Source of the DNA: PALSA-607 sp036510735
Lineage (GTDB): Bacteria; Actinomycetota; Actinomycetes; Acidothermales; Acidothermaceae
DNA length: 15,250 bases
Direction of reading: 5' to 3'
Assembly: GCA_036510735.1 (NCBI GenBank)
Contig: DATCDK010000069.1
Span: 1-15,250, forward strand
In this document: positions 1-6,601 of the stretch, in pieces
How the letters are laid out: each line of letters begins with the position of its first letter
How positions within the stretch are numbered: position 1 is the stretch's first letter
The notes under the pieces: generated by a model
What the model was told of the DNA's origin: nothing
Databases searched by the model: none
What the model saw: the letters and a program-made list of their open reading frames with translations, nothing else
Translations under genes and position numbers: made by a program

Positions 1-1
1 G

Positions 2-880
2 CGCTGGATCGTCGAAGGATTCCGCGACGCACTCGGCGGCGATCTCGACGAAACGACGGCACTGCTCACCGCCGACAATGTCCGGCCGGCGGTCACCCTT
101 GTCGCCCGGCCCGGGCGCTGTGACGTCGTTGAATTGGTCGCTCTCGGCGCGCGCCCCGGCAGGTGGGCGCCGACGGCGGCGATCCTCGACGGAGGGGCTC
201 CGACTGCCCTCGCCGCCGTCCGCGAGGGTCGGGCCGGCGTCCAGGACGAAGGCAGTCAGTTGGTCGCGCTCGCGCTGGCCGCTGCACCGATCGACGGCAG
301 CGACCTGCGTTGGCTCGACATGTGCGCAGGCCCTGGTGGCAAAGCGGCACTGCTGGCCGGACTGGCCGCCGGGCGCGGCGCGCGGCTGCTTGCCGTCGAA
401 CGCCAACCGCACCGCGCGCGATTGGTCAGCCACGCGGTCGCCGATACCGCTGACGTAACGGTCGCCGATGGTCTCGCGCCGCCTTGGGTGCCTGCCTCGT
501 TTGATCGGGTTCTGGTCGACGTCCCGTGTTCTGGGCTTGGTGCTTTGCGGCGGCGCCCCGAGGCTCGATGGCGGCGCACGCTCGCTGACGTCGAGGCCCT
601 GCGGCCGCAGCAGGTCGCGCTCTTGCGATCGGCTCTCGATGCAGTCCGCCCCGGTGGGCTGGTCGCTTACGTCACCTGCTCGCCCCATCTGCGCGAGACC
701 AGGTCGGTCGTTGACGAAGCGGTGAACGGCCGATCCGACGCAGCGGTCGAGCGCATCGACGTCCGGCCCTACTTGCCCGGCGTCGAACTGCTTGGCGACG
801 GTCCCGACGTGCAGTTGTGGCCGCATCGACATGGCACCGACGCGATGTACATCGCGCTGTTGCGGCGCGGCTCGGTGTAG
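2..880 (+). CDS. rsmB: 16S rRNA (cytosine-C5) methyltransferase RsmB, 3' part (5' end outside window)
   Basis: The reading frame is open from base 2 to the TAG at 878-880, so only the C-terminal 292 residues are present. It begins with the RWIVEGF segment typical of the linker before the methyltransferase domain in this family. SAM-binding motif I (LDMCAGPGGK) is at about 314-343. The two cysteines of RNA m5C methyltransferases are visible: VPCSG (TGT at 527-529) and VTCSP (TGC at 677-679). In the family one attacks C6 of the target cytosine and the other helps release the product. RsmB methylates C967 (E. coli numbering) of 16S rRNA. The NusB-like RNA-binding domain normally found at the N terminus would lie upstream of the window. 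Neighbourhood with rpe is common in actinobacteria. An internal ATG at 134 is not a real start, because homology continues upstream. Confidence 0.93.
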   Translation, partial: RWIVEGFRDALGGDLDETTALLTADNVRPAVTLVARPGRCDVVELVALGARPGRWAPTAAILDGGAPTALAAVREGRAGVQDEGSQLVALALAAAPIDGSDLRWLDMCAGPGGKAALLAGLAAGRGARLLAVERQPHRARLVSHAVADTADVTVADGLAPPWVPASFDRVLVDVPCSGLGALRRRPEARWRRTLADVEALRPQQVALLRSALDAVRPGGLVAYVTCSPHLRETRSVVDEAVNGRSDAAVERIDVRPYLPGVELLGDGPDVQLWPHRHGTDAMYIALLRRGSV

Positions 881-891
881 GGCGCTCGCCC

Positions 892-897
892 TAGACT
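892..897 (+). promoter_or_regulatory. Putative -10 box (TAGACT) of a leaderless rpe promoter
   Basis: TAGACT fits the actinobacterial TAnnnT -10 consensus and ends 7 nt before the rpe ATG at 905. Transcription would then start at or next to the A of the start codon. No Shine-Dalgarno sequence is present in the 24 nt between rsmB and rpe, which agrees with a leaderless mRNA. No clear -35 box is seen. This is inference from sequence only. Confidence 0.5.
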
Positions 898-904
898 CGC
901 AGCC

Positions 905-1591
905 ATGGCTGTGCAGATCGCGCCAAGCATCCTGTCTGCGGATTTCGCGCGGCTGGCCGACGAGGCGGCCGCGGTGGCCAGCGTCGCCGATTGGTTGCAC
1001 GTCGATGTCATGGACAACCACTTCGTGCCGAACCTCACGCTGGGTGCGCCGGTCGTTGCTGCGCTGCACAAGGCGACGACCCTGCCGCTGGACTGCCACC
1101 TGATGATCGACGACCCTGACCGCTGGGCGGCGACCTACGCCGAGGTCGGCGCGGGCAACGTGACGTTCCACGCTGAGGCCGCCGCCGACGTCGTCCAGAC
1201 AGCTCGATCGATCAGGGCGGCCGGTGCGCGAGCTGGTCTTGCGGTGAAGCCGGGCACCGACGTCGAGAGCTACCTCGATGTGCTGGGGGAGTTCGACATG
1301 CTGCTGGTGATGACCGTCGAGCCTGGGTTTGGTGGGCAGGAGTTCCTCGCCGCGATGATGCCCAAGGTGGCCCACGCTCGAAAGTACCTGCGAGACACCG
1401 GCCTGCCGCTGTGGATTCAGGTCGACGGCGGCGTCACTGAAGCGACGATCGAGGAGTGCGCGAGGGCAGGGGCCGACGTCTTTGTGGCCGGGTCCGCGGT
1501 CTACGGCGCGGACGACCCGGCCGCGGCAGTGTCGGCGCTGCGCCATCGGGCCAGTGTCTTTGCTGCAGAAGGGCAGGCATCGGGCCGATGA
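905..1591 (+). CDS. rpe: Ribulose-phosphate 3-epimerase
   Basis: This 228-residue cytosolic TIM-barrel enzyme interconverts ribulose 5-phosphate and xylulose 5-phosphate in the pentose phosphate pathway. Family signatures are all present: APSILSADFARL at the N terminus, LHVDVMDNHFVPN (H32 and D34), DCHLM (H65), the TVEPGFGGQ phosphate-side loop and QVDGGV (D174). The two His and two Asp are the usual metal ligands and acid/base residues. Length is normal for the family. The ATG at 905 is the only sensible start, giving the usual short N terminus before the first strand. Its substrate ribulose 5-phosphate is also the substrate of the RibB half of RibBA encoded downstream, so its place beside the rib genes makes metabolic sense. 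The stop codon overlaps an ATG (ATGA at 1588-1591) that opens a 14-codon mini-ORF. Confidence 0.97.
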   Translation: MAVQIAPSILSADFARLADEAAAVASVADWLHVDVMDNHFVPNLTLGAPVVAALHKATTLPLDCHLMIDDPDRWAATYAEVGAGNVTFHAEAAADVVQTARSIRAAGARAGLAVKPGTDVESYLDVLGEFDMLLVMTVEPGFGGQEFLAAMMPKVAHARKYLRDTGLPLWIQVDGGVTEATIEECARAGADVFVAGSAVYGADDPAAAVSALRHRASVFAAEGQASGR

Positions 1592-1620
1592 CGCTGGTGA
1601 GACAGGCGCTGCTGAGACAG
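1592..1620 (+). repeat. Two imperfect 14-nt direct repeats (15-nt period) after rpe
   Basis: Units cgctggtgagacag (1592-1605) and cgctgctgagacag (1607-1620) differ at one base. They lie in the 59-nt gap between rpe and the response regulator. They also lie inside a mini-ORF of 14 codons (1588-1632) whose ATG overlaps the rpe stop. The repeat keeps the frame of that mini-ORF, giving LVRQ and LLRQ. Whether the mini-ORF is translated is unknown. Confidence 0.6.
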
Positions 1621-1650
1621 CTTGCGGGCTGAAGGGCGAGAGGCAGGGGC

Positions 1651-2595
1651 GTGGACGCGTCAGGTCCTGAACGAGGCACGATCCTGATCGTCGACGACGA
1701 CGCGGACATCGTCCGTTTCGTCGAGATGAACCTGCGCCTCGAGGGCTACCGAGTGCTTACCGCTCGCGACGGTCTCGAGGCGCTCGACATGGTCGCCGCC
1801 GAGGTGCCAGACCTGGTACTTCTCGACGTCATGCTCCCTGGCGTCGACGGGGTCGAGGTGACCCGCCGGTTGCGGGCGGACAGCCGCACGTCGACGCTGC
1901 CGGTCATCATGCTCACTGCGAAAACGATGACCGCCGACCGCGTACTCGGCCTGACGACGGGTGCCGACGACTACATCATCAAGCCGTTCGACACCCTCGA
2001 GCTGGTGGCCAGGGTGAAATCGACGTTGCGGCGCAACGCCGAAGCGCGTGCCGTGTCGCCCCTGACGAGCCTGCCGGGAAACGTCCGGATCGAGGACGAG
2101 ATCGCCAGTCGAGTGAGTAGCGGCAGTCCGTTCGCCGTCGCCTACCTCGATCTCGACAACTTCAAGGTATTCAACGACGCACACGGATTTCTGCGCGGCG
2201 ACCAGGTGATCCTGCTGCTCGCGGCGGCGTTGCGGCGGGCAGTCGTCGGCGCCCAACCTCCGGCCTTCATCGGGCACGTCGGGGGAGACGACTTCGTGCT
2301 GGTGTGCCGTCCCGAACAGGTCGAAGACCTGAGCTTCGCCGCGGTCGAGTACTTCGATCAGAAGTCGCCGTCCTTGCACGACCCCGCCGACGTTGCGCGT
2401 GGCTACCTCGAGGTCGTCGACCGCAAAGGCGTCATGCGTGATTACCCGCTGGTTTCGGTCTCCGTCGGCATCGCCACCAGCGAGCGCCGCCGCTTCGGTG
2501 ACTACCGCGAGGTCGTCATTGTCGCCACTGAAATGAAGGGCGTCGCGAAGGGCGAGAGCGGGTCGGCGATCGCCGTCGACCGTCGCGCTGTCTGA
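1651..2595 (+). CDS. Response regulator with a degenerate GGDEF domain
   Basis: This is a 314-residue cytosolic two-domain protein. The receiver domain (about 9-128) has the acidic pocket DDD (15-17), phospho-acceptor D59 in LLDVMLPG, T89 and the invariant lysine K111 in IIKPF, so it should accept a phosphoryl group. The C-terminal domain (about 137-310) looks like GGDEF: LTSLPGN, AYLDLDNFKVFNDAHGF, HVGGDDF (211-215) and VSVGIAT. The core is GGDDF instead of GG(D/E)EF, the usual His after ND..G is Phe, and no RxxD inhibitory site precedes it. Diguanylate cyclase activity is therefore uncertain, and it may bind GTP or act as an output scaffold. The GTG start follows a purine-rich stretch (AGGCAGGGG). 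No kinase gene is adjacent. The soluble histidine kinase at 11846 is a possible but unproven partner. Confidence 0.88.
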   Translation: MDASGPERGTILIVDDDADIVRFVEMNLRLEGYRVLTARDGLEALDMVAAEVPDLVLLDVMLPGVDGVEVTRRLRADSRTSTLPVIMLTAKTMTADRVLGLTTGADDYIIKPFDTLELVARVKSTLRRNAEARAVSPLTSLPGNVRIEDEIASRVSSGSPFAVAYLDLDNFKVFNDAHGFLRGDQVILLLAAALRRAVVGAQPPAFIGHVGGDDFVLVCRPEQVEDLSFAAVEYFDQKSPSLHDPADVARGYLEVVDRKGVMRDYPLVSVSVGIATSERRRFGDYREVVIVATEMKGVAKGESGSAIAVDRRAV

Positions 2596-2610
2596 CCTGG
2601 ACGACGGCCC

Positions 2611-2616
2611 TACATT
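2611..2616 (+). promoter_or_regulatory. Possible -10 box (TACATT) for the riboflavin operon
   Basis: TACATT fits TAnnnT and lies about 60 nt before the riboswitch, just after the response-regulator stop codon. No good -35 is visible. A TAGAAG at 2662-2667, immediately before the riboswitch, is a weaker alternative. The location is plausible but the motif is short. Confidence 0.3.
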
Positions 2617-2670
2617 TGGCCGACTCCGCGGGCGAGCGCGCGGCGTGCCAAACTGGTGTCGTAGAAGCAA

Positions 2671-2817
2671 CGTGCGCTCCGGGGTCGGTGTAATTCCGAA
2701 CCGGCGGTGATAGTCCGCGACCCGACCGAGAACCTGTGGATTTTCAGGCGATTGGTCGGTTGACCCGGTGGAACTCCGGGACCGACGGTGAAAGTCCGGA
2801 TGGGAGGCGGCGCGCGG
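2671..2817 (+). promoter_or_regulatory. FMN riboswitch (RFN element)
   Basis: The conserved FMN-aptamer strings occur in order: GGGGTCGGTGtAATTCCGA, ACCGGCGGTGATAGTCCGCGA, CCGGTGGAACTCCGGGA, CCGACGGTGAAAGTCCGGA and TGGGAGGCGGC. The closing helix pairs GTGCGC at the 5' end with GCGCGC at the 3' end. A variable arm contains CCTG...CAGG (2733-2748). FMN binding represses riboflavin genes in this class. No U-tract terminator lies between it and ribD, so control is probably at ribD translation initiation, as is usual in GC-rich actinobacteria (inference). About 60 nt separate it from the ribD start. Confidence 0.95.
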
Positions 2818-2879
2818 GCGGTTCGCGGCTTGCTGCGCGGCCTCGTTCGCCGACGTCTTCACTCGCCCAGGGGTGCTCA

Positions 2880-3947
2880 ATGGGTGAGGAGACGCAGGTG
2901 AGTGCAGTGGCAGCCGGGGCAGATGTCGTGGCTGTCACAGCCATGCGCCGAGCGATCGCGCTTGCCGAACTCGGCCTCGGATCGACCAGTCCCAACCCGA
3001 TCGTCGGGTGCGTCATCGTCGGACCGGACGGCTCGGTCGTCGGCGAGGGCTATCACGCCCGTGCGGGTGAGCCTCATGCCGAAGTCATTGCTTTGCGGGA
3101 CGCCGGGGGGCGGGCGTTTGGCGCGACAGCTTTCGTCACGCTGGAGCCGTGCCGGCATACCGGCCGAACCCCTCCGTGCACGCGAGCCCTCATCGATGCG
3201 GGCGTATCCCGGGTCGTCTTCGCCGTCGCCGACCCCGACTCGGTAGCCGGGCATGGCGCCGACGACCTGCGCGCTGCCGGCGTCCTCGTCGAGGAAGGCC
3301 TGCTCGGTGACGAGGCGGCCCGATCGAATGCGGCCTGGCTGCATCATGCCCGTACGGGGCGACCGTTCGTGACGTGGAAGTACGCGGCCACCCTTGACGG
3401 CCGCGTTGCCGCGGCCGACGGCACCAGTCGCTGGATCACCGGCGAGGCCGCGCGGCACGACGTCCATCGGTTGCGGGCAGGCAGCGACGCGATCGTCGTC
3501 GGAACAGGAACCGTGCTGGCTGACGATCCACGCCTCGACGTCCGGCTGCCGGACGCCGCGAATCCCAATCGACCGCTTCGGGTAGTGGTCGGACGTCGAG
3601 AGGTGCCGTCGGTGTCGAAAGTGCTCGACGACGCGGCGCCCACCGTGCTGTTGACCGAGCACGACCCGAAGTTGGTGCTCGCCAACCTCAGTGACCGAGG
3701 CGTCGTCAGCGTGCTGCTCGAGGGCGGCCCAACGCTGGCCGGCGCGTTCGTTGCCGCCGGCATGGTCGACCGCGTCGTTGCGTATCTGGCGCCGGCCTTA
3801 CTCGGTGCGGGTCCTGCGGCGCTGGGCGACGCGGGAATCGAAACGCTGCGATCTGCCTTGAGATTGCACGTCGATGCAGTCGATCTGATCGGCGACGACA
3901 TCCGGATCATCGCGACGCCAAGACCGACACCAACCCACGGGGAGTAG
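2880..3947 (+). CDS. ribD: Bifunctional diaminohydroxyphosphoribosylaminopyrimidine deaminase / 5-amino-6-(5-phosphoribosylamino)uracil reductase
   Basis: RibD catalyses the deamination and reduction steps of riboflavin synthesis after GTP cyclohydrolase II. With the ATG at 2880 it has 355 residues, normal for the family. The N-terminal cytidine-deaminase-like domain (about 20-145) carries SPNPIVGCV, the zinc site HAE (66-68) and PCRHTGRTPPC (C91, C100). The reductase domain (about 160-350) begins with RPFVTWKYAATLDGRVA and contains SRWITG, GTGTVLADDPRLD and LLEGGPTLAGAF. The frame stays open upstream to a GTG at 2736, but that lies inside the riboswitch. ATG 2880 follows AGGGG by 6-7 nt. A GTG at 2898, preceded by GAGGAG, is a credible alternative start. 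It is the first gene of the operon and 2 nt separate its stop from the ribE start. Confidence 0.96.
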   Translation: MGEETQVSAVAAGADVVAVTAMRRAIALAELGLGSTSPNPIVGCVIVGPDGSVVGEGYHARAGEPHAEVIALRDAGGRAFGATAFVTLEPCRHTGRTPPCTRALIDAGVSRVVFAVADPDSVAGHGADDLRAAGVLVEEGLLGDEAARSNAAWLHHARTGRPFVTWKYAATLDGRVAAADGTSRWITGEAARHDVHRLRAGSDAIVVGTGTVLADDPRLDVRLPDAANPNRPLRVVVGRREVPSVSKVLDDAAPTVLLTEHDPKLVLANLSDRGVVSVLLEGGPTLAGAFVAAGMVDRVVAYLAPALLGAGPAALGDAGIETLRSALRLHVDAVDLIGDDIRIIATPRPTPTHGE

Positions 3948-3949
3948 TC

Positions 3950-4570
3950 GTGTTCACCGGGATTGTCGAGGAGCTCGGCACGATCGTGGCCGTGGACGAG
4001 ACAGCGGCCGGTAGCGAGCGTGCCGTCCGCGTGACGGTCGAAGGCCCACTAGTGAGTTCGGATGTTGCCGTTGGCGACTCGATTGCGGTTTCCGGTGTGT
4101 GCTTGACGGTTGTCGGTGCGTCGTCGGGACGCTTCACCGCGGATGTGATGCGAGAGACGCTCACGCGCTCGACTCTGCACGATGCTGGCGCGGGCACACC
4201 GGTGAATCTCGAGCGCGCGGTCACCCTGCAGACGAGGCTGGGCGGCCATCTCGTGCAGGGTCACGTCGACGGCACCGGCACGGTGGTCCGCCGCCAGCAC
4301 ACGCCCGAGTGGGACCTCGTGGAGTTCTCGTTGCCGGGTGAGTTGGCGCGTTACGTCGTGGAGAAGGGCTCGATCGCCGTCGACGGCGTCTCGTTGACGA
4401 TCGCCGCGATCGGTGCCGAATCGTTTTCCGTCAGCCTGATCCCGACGACACTGCAGCGCACGACGCTGGGAGCGAAAGCCCTTGGCGCCGCTGTCAATCT
4501 CGAGGTCGACGTGATGGCGAAACACGCCGAGCGGCTGCTGGGTTTCGCGACAGTAGAGGCTCCCTCGTGA
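3950..4570 (+). CDS. ribE: Riboflavin synthase (alpha chain)
   Basis: This 206-residue enzyme dismutates two molecules of 6,7-dimethyl-8-ribityllumazine into riboflavin and the pyrimidinedione, which RibH reuses. The canonical N terminus MFTGIVEELG fixes the GTG start at 3950. Two lumazine-binding repeats are visible. The first has GDSIAVSGVCLTV and the second KGSIAVDGVSLTI, and GGHLVQGHVDGTG sits at their junction. Length is normal. The stop codon overlaps the next gene's GTG (GTGA), so translation is likely coupled to ribM. Some naming schemes call this gene ribC. Confidence 0.96.
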   Translation: MFTGIVEELGTIVAVDETAAGSERAVRVTVEGPLVSSDVAVGDSIAVSGVCLTVVGASSGRFTADVMRETLTRSTLHDAGAGTPVNLERAVTLQTRLGGHLVQGHVDGTGTVVRRQHTPEWDLVEFSLPGELARYVVEKGSIAVDGVSLTIAAIGAESFSVSLIPTTLQRTTLGAKALGAAVNLEVDVMAKHAERLLGFATVEAPS

Positions 4571-5271
4571 CCGCCATCAACTGGCTCTACACAGCGCAGT
4601 GGCACATCGGCAGCCAGGCGATCTACTACCGCGAGATCTTCGGCAACCTGTTCGGGCTCGCCTCCGCGATCGGCGGCATGCGCCGTCGGGTGTGGGCCTG
4701 GCCCGTCGGCATCGTCGGCAACGTGATGCTCTTCACCGTCTTCCTCGGCAGCTGGACTTCGCACTCCCACCAAGCACCACTGATCGGGCAGGCCGGGCGT
4801 CAGGTGTTCTTTGTCATCACCAGCATCTACGGGTGGTATCGGTGGTCGCACGCGCAAGCCGAGTCGGGCGCCCCCGCGGTGACACCACGATGGGCGACCC
4901 GACGAGAGCGCCTGATCCTGTTTTCCGCGGCTGCCGTGGCGCTCGTCGTGTGCGTCGTCGCGTTCCATCTGATCGGCGAGGGCTTCGCCGTGCGGTGGTG
5001 GTACTACCTCGCCGACTCTTGGATCTTCGTCGGCTCGATGGTCGCGACGTACGCGATGGCCCGCGGCTGGACCGATTTCTGGTTGTGCTGGATCGCTGTC
5101 GACGTCGTCGGCGTCCCTGAGTTGTTGTATTTCCACTACTACCCGTCGGCCGCGTTGTACGCGATTTACGCCGGCTTCGTGATCTGGGGATTCTTCGTAT
5201 GGCGACAACTGCAGCGAACGGCGCCGACCTTTCGCGGACTCGCACCTTTACCCCAGGAGGCGACCGGATGA
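4567..5271 (+). CDS. ribM: PnuC-family membrane transporter, probably riboflavin facilitator RibM
   Basis: This 234-residue integral membrane protein has about seven hydrophobic helices and aromatic-rich loops. PnuC-family features include EIFGNLFGLAS, WAWPVGIVGN, VFFVITSIYGWYRW near residues 80-93, and the repeat-like second half ADSWIFVGSMVATYAMARGW with WLCWIAVDVVGVPE. PnuC proteins carry nicotinamide riboside, but members inside actinobacterial riboflavin operons (RibM, formerly PnuX, in Corynebacterium and Streptomyces) transport riboflavin. The position between ribE and ribBA, under the FMN riboswitch, supports riboflavin here. The substrate is inferred from context. It overlaps ribE by 4 nt and ribBA by 4 nt. 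Confidence 0.88.
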   Translation: MTAINWLYTAQWHIGSQAIYYREIFGNLFGLASAIGGMRRRVWAWPVGIVGNVMLFTVFLGSWTSHSHQAPLIGQAGRQVFFVITSIYGWYRWSHAQAESGAPAVTPRWATRRERLILFSAAAVALVVCVVAFHLIGEGFAVRWWYYLADSWIFVGSMVATYAMARGWTDFWLCWIAVDVVGVPELLYFHYYPSAALYAIYAGFVIWGFFVWRQLQRTAPTFRGLAPLPQEATG

Positions 5272-6563
5272 CGTTCGACACTATCGAGCGCGCGATCGAA
5301 GAGATCGCCGCCGGGCGCGCCATTGTCGTGGTCGACGACGAAGACCGCGAGAACGAGGGCGACCTCATCGCCGCGGCATCCAAAGTGACGCCGGAGCTCG
5401 TTGCGTTCATGGTGCGACACACCAGTGGCGTCCTGTGTGTGCCGATGAAGAGCGCGACGCTCGACCGGCTCGGCCTGCCGCCGATGACGGCACGCAACGA
5501 AGATGCGAAGCAGACGGCGTATACCGTCTCGGTCGATGCGCGGCGTGGAGTGACGACCGGAATATCCGCAGCAGATCGGGCACACACGATTCGGGTCCTG
5601 GCCGATTCGGCGACGGAGCCATACGAACTGACCCGTCCAGGGCACGTGTTCCCGTTGCGCGCAGTCGAGGGCGGCGTGTTGCGACGGGCCGGCCACACCG
5701 AGGCGGCGGTCGATCTCGCGGTGCTCGCAGGTATGACACCGGCCGGTGTCATCAGCGAAGTCGTCAACGACGACGGTTCGATGGCTCGACTACCGAGGCT
5801 GCTGGAGTTCGCCGCCGAGCACGGTCTTGCGATCGTGTCCATCGCCGACCTCGTTGCCTACCGGCGGCGGCACGAGACCACGGTCGAGCGCATCGCCGAG
5901 GCTCGGTTGCCTACGTTCCATGGGGAATGGCGGGCGGTCGGGTACCGCAGTCTGCTCGACGGCGCCGAGATGATCGCGCTCGTCATGGGTGAGGTCGGCG
6001 GAGCTGACGACGGCGAGGACGTTCTGGTGCGTGCGCACTCCGAGTGCCTGACCGGTGATGTGTTCGGCTCGTTGCGCTGCGATTGCGGTCCGCAGTTGGA
6101 TGCCGCGATGTCGGCGATCGCCGCAGAAGGCAGAGGCGTCGTCTTGTACATCCGCGGTCACGAAGGGCGTGGCATCGGGCTCATGCGCAAGCTGCATGCG
6201 TACGAGCTACAGGACAGCGGGGCTGACACCATAGATGCGAACCTTGAACTCGGCCTGCCCGCTGACGCGCGCGACTACGGCACCGGCGCGCAGATACTGG
6301 TCGACCTCGGCGTGCGGTCGATGCGCCTGCTGTCGAACAACCCGGCGAAGCGGGTCGGCCTTGAGGGTTGGGGTCTGCGGGTGGTCGGCCGGGTTCCGTT
6401 GCCGACGCTTGCCAACCCTGACAACATGCGATACCTGCTGACGAAGCGAGACCGGATGGGACACGACCTCTTGCTACCGGGCCACCCCCAGTTGCTTCCT
6501 GAAGACGAGTTGCTTCCTGACGACGGGCTGGTTCCTGACGATCAGCCGGGCGCGCTGTCATGA
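5268..6563 (+). CDS. ribBA: Bifunctional 3,4-dihydroxy-2-butanone 4-phosphate synthase / GTP cyclohydrolase II
   Basis: The protein has 431 residues. The N-terminal half (about 1-205) turns ribulose 5-phosphate into dihydroxybutanone phosphate. It shows VVDDEDRENEGDLIAAA, RHTSGVLCVP, VTTGISAADRAHT and RPGHVFPLRA with GHTEAAVDLA. The C-terminal half (about 210-395) opens GTP. It shows the zinc cysteines in ECLTGDVFGSLRCDCG, RGHEGRGIGL, LQDSGADTIDANLELG, DYGTGAQIL and LLSNNPAKRVGLEGWG. The ATG at 5268 is chosen because AGGAGG (5255-5260) lies 7 nt upstream and it overlaps the ribM stop as ATGA. The open frame reaches further upstream to 5199 but inside ribM. After the family core there is an acidic tail of about 35 residues with a threefold hexapeptide repeat of the L-[LV]-P-[ED]-D-x type. 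The stop lies in the first unit of a 17-nt tandem repeat. Confidence 0.96.
   Translation: MTFDTIERAIEEIAAGRAIVVVDDEDRENEGDLIAAASKVTPELVAFMVRHTSGVLCVPMKSATLDRLGLPPMTARNEDAKQTAYTVSVDARRGVTTGISAADRAHTIRVLADSATEPYELTRPGHVFPLRAVEGGVLRRAGHTEAAVDLAVLAGMTPAGVISEVVNDDGSMARLPRLLEFAAEHGLAIVSIADLVAYRRRHETTVERIAEARLPTFHGEWRAVGYRSLLDGAEMIALVMGEVGGADDGEDVLVRAHSECLTGDVFGSLRCDCGPQLDAAMSAIAAEGRGVVLYIRGHEGRGIGLMRKLHAYELQDSGADTIDANLELGLPADARDYGTGAQILVDLGVRSMRLLSNNPAKRVGLEGWGLRVVGRVPLPTLANPDNMRYLLTKRDRMGHDLLLPGHPQLLPEDELLPDDGLVPDDQPGALS
6491..6544 (+). repeat. 18-nt tandem repeat, three units, in the ribBA 3' end
   Basis: Units gttgcttcctgaagacga (6491-6508), gttgcttcctgacgacgg (6509-6526) and the more diverged gctggttcctgacgatca (6527-6544). 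The period is a multiple of three, so the ribBA frame is kept and the tail reads LLPEDE, LLPDDG, LVPDDQ. Units 1 and 2 differ at two bases, which suggests recent slippage duplication. Confidence 0.9.
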
Positions 6564-6601
6564 CGGGCTCGCTTTCATGACGGGCGCGCTGTGATGACGG
6601 G
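6551..6601 (+). repeat. 17-nt tandem repeat, three units, spanning the ribBA/ribH junction
   Basis: Units cgcgctgtcatgacggg (6551-6567), ctcgctttcatgacggg (6568-6584) and cgcgctgtgatgacggg (6585-6601). Unit 1 differs from unit 2 at two bases and from unit 3 at one. Each unit carries ATGACGGG, the start of ribH. The period is not a multiple of three, so the three ATGs fall in three different frames. The ribBA stop is in unit 1 and the ribH ATG (6594) in unit 3. Confidence 0.92.
6560..6594 (+). other. Two overlapping mini-ORFs between ribBA and ribH
   Basis: The ATG of repeat unit 1 (6560) overlaps the ribBA stop as ATGA and opens MTGSLS, ending at TGA 6578-6580. That stop overlaps the ATG of unit 2 (6577), which opens MTGAL, ending at TGA 6592-6594. 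This last stop shares its A with the ribH ATG at 6594 (TGATG). A ribosome leaving ribBA could thus step through two short frames before reaching ribH. No clear Shine-Dalgarno precedes any of the three ATGs. Translation of the mini-ORFs is inferred, not shown. Confidence 0.45.

Noticed and set aside
2736..2879. Extended ribD start at GTG 2736
   Set aside because: It lies within the FMN riboswitch. Family alignment and ribosome-binding sites support 2880 or 2898.
1660..2880. 406-codon open frame on the - strand
   Set aside because: It is antisense to the response-regulator gene and the FMN riboswitch, with no recognisable domain and biased shadow composition.
6491..6601. Repeats near ribBA/ribH as a CRISPR array or mobile-element footprint
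   Set aside because: The units are directly adjacent with no unique spacers, and there are no terminal inverted repeats or target duplications. Slippage-type tandem repeats explain them.
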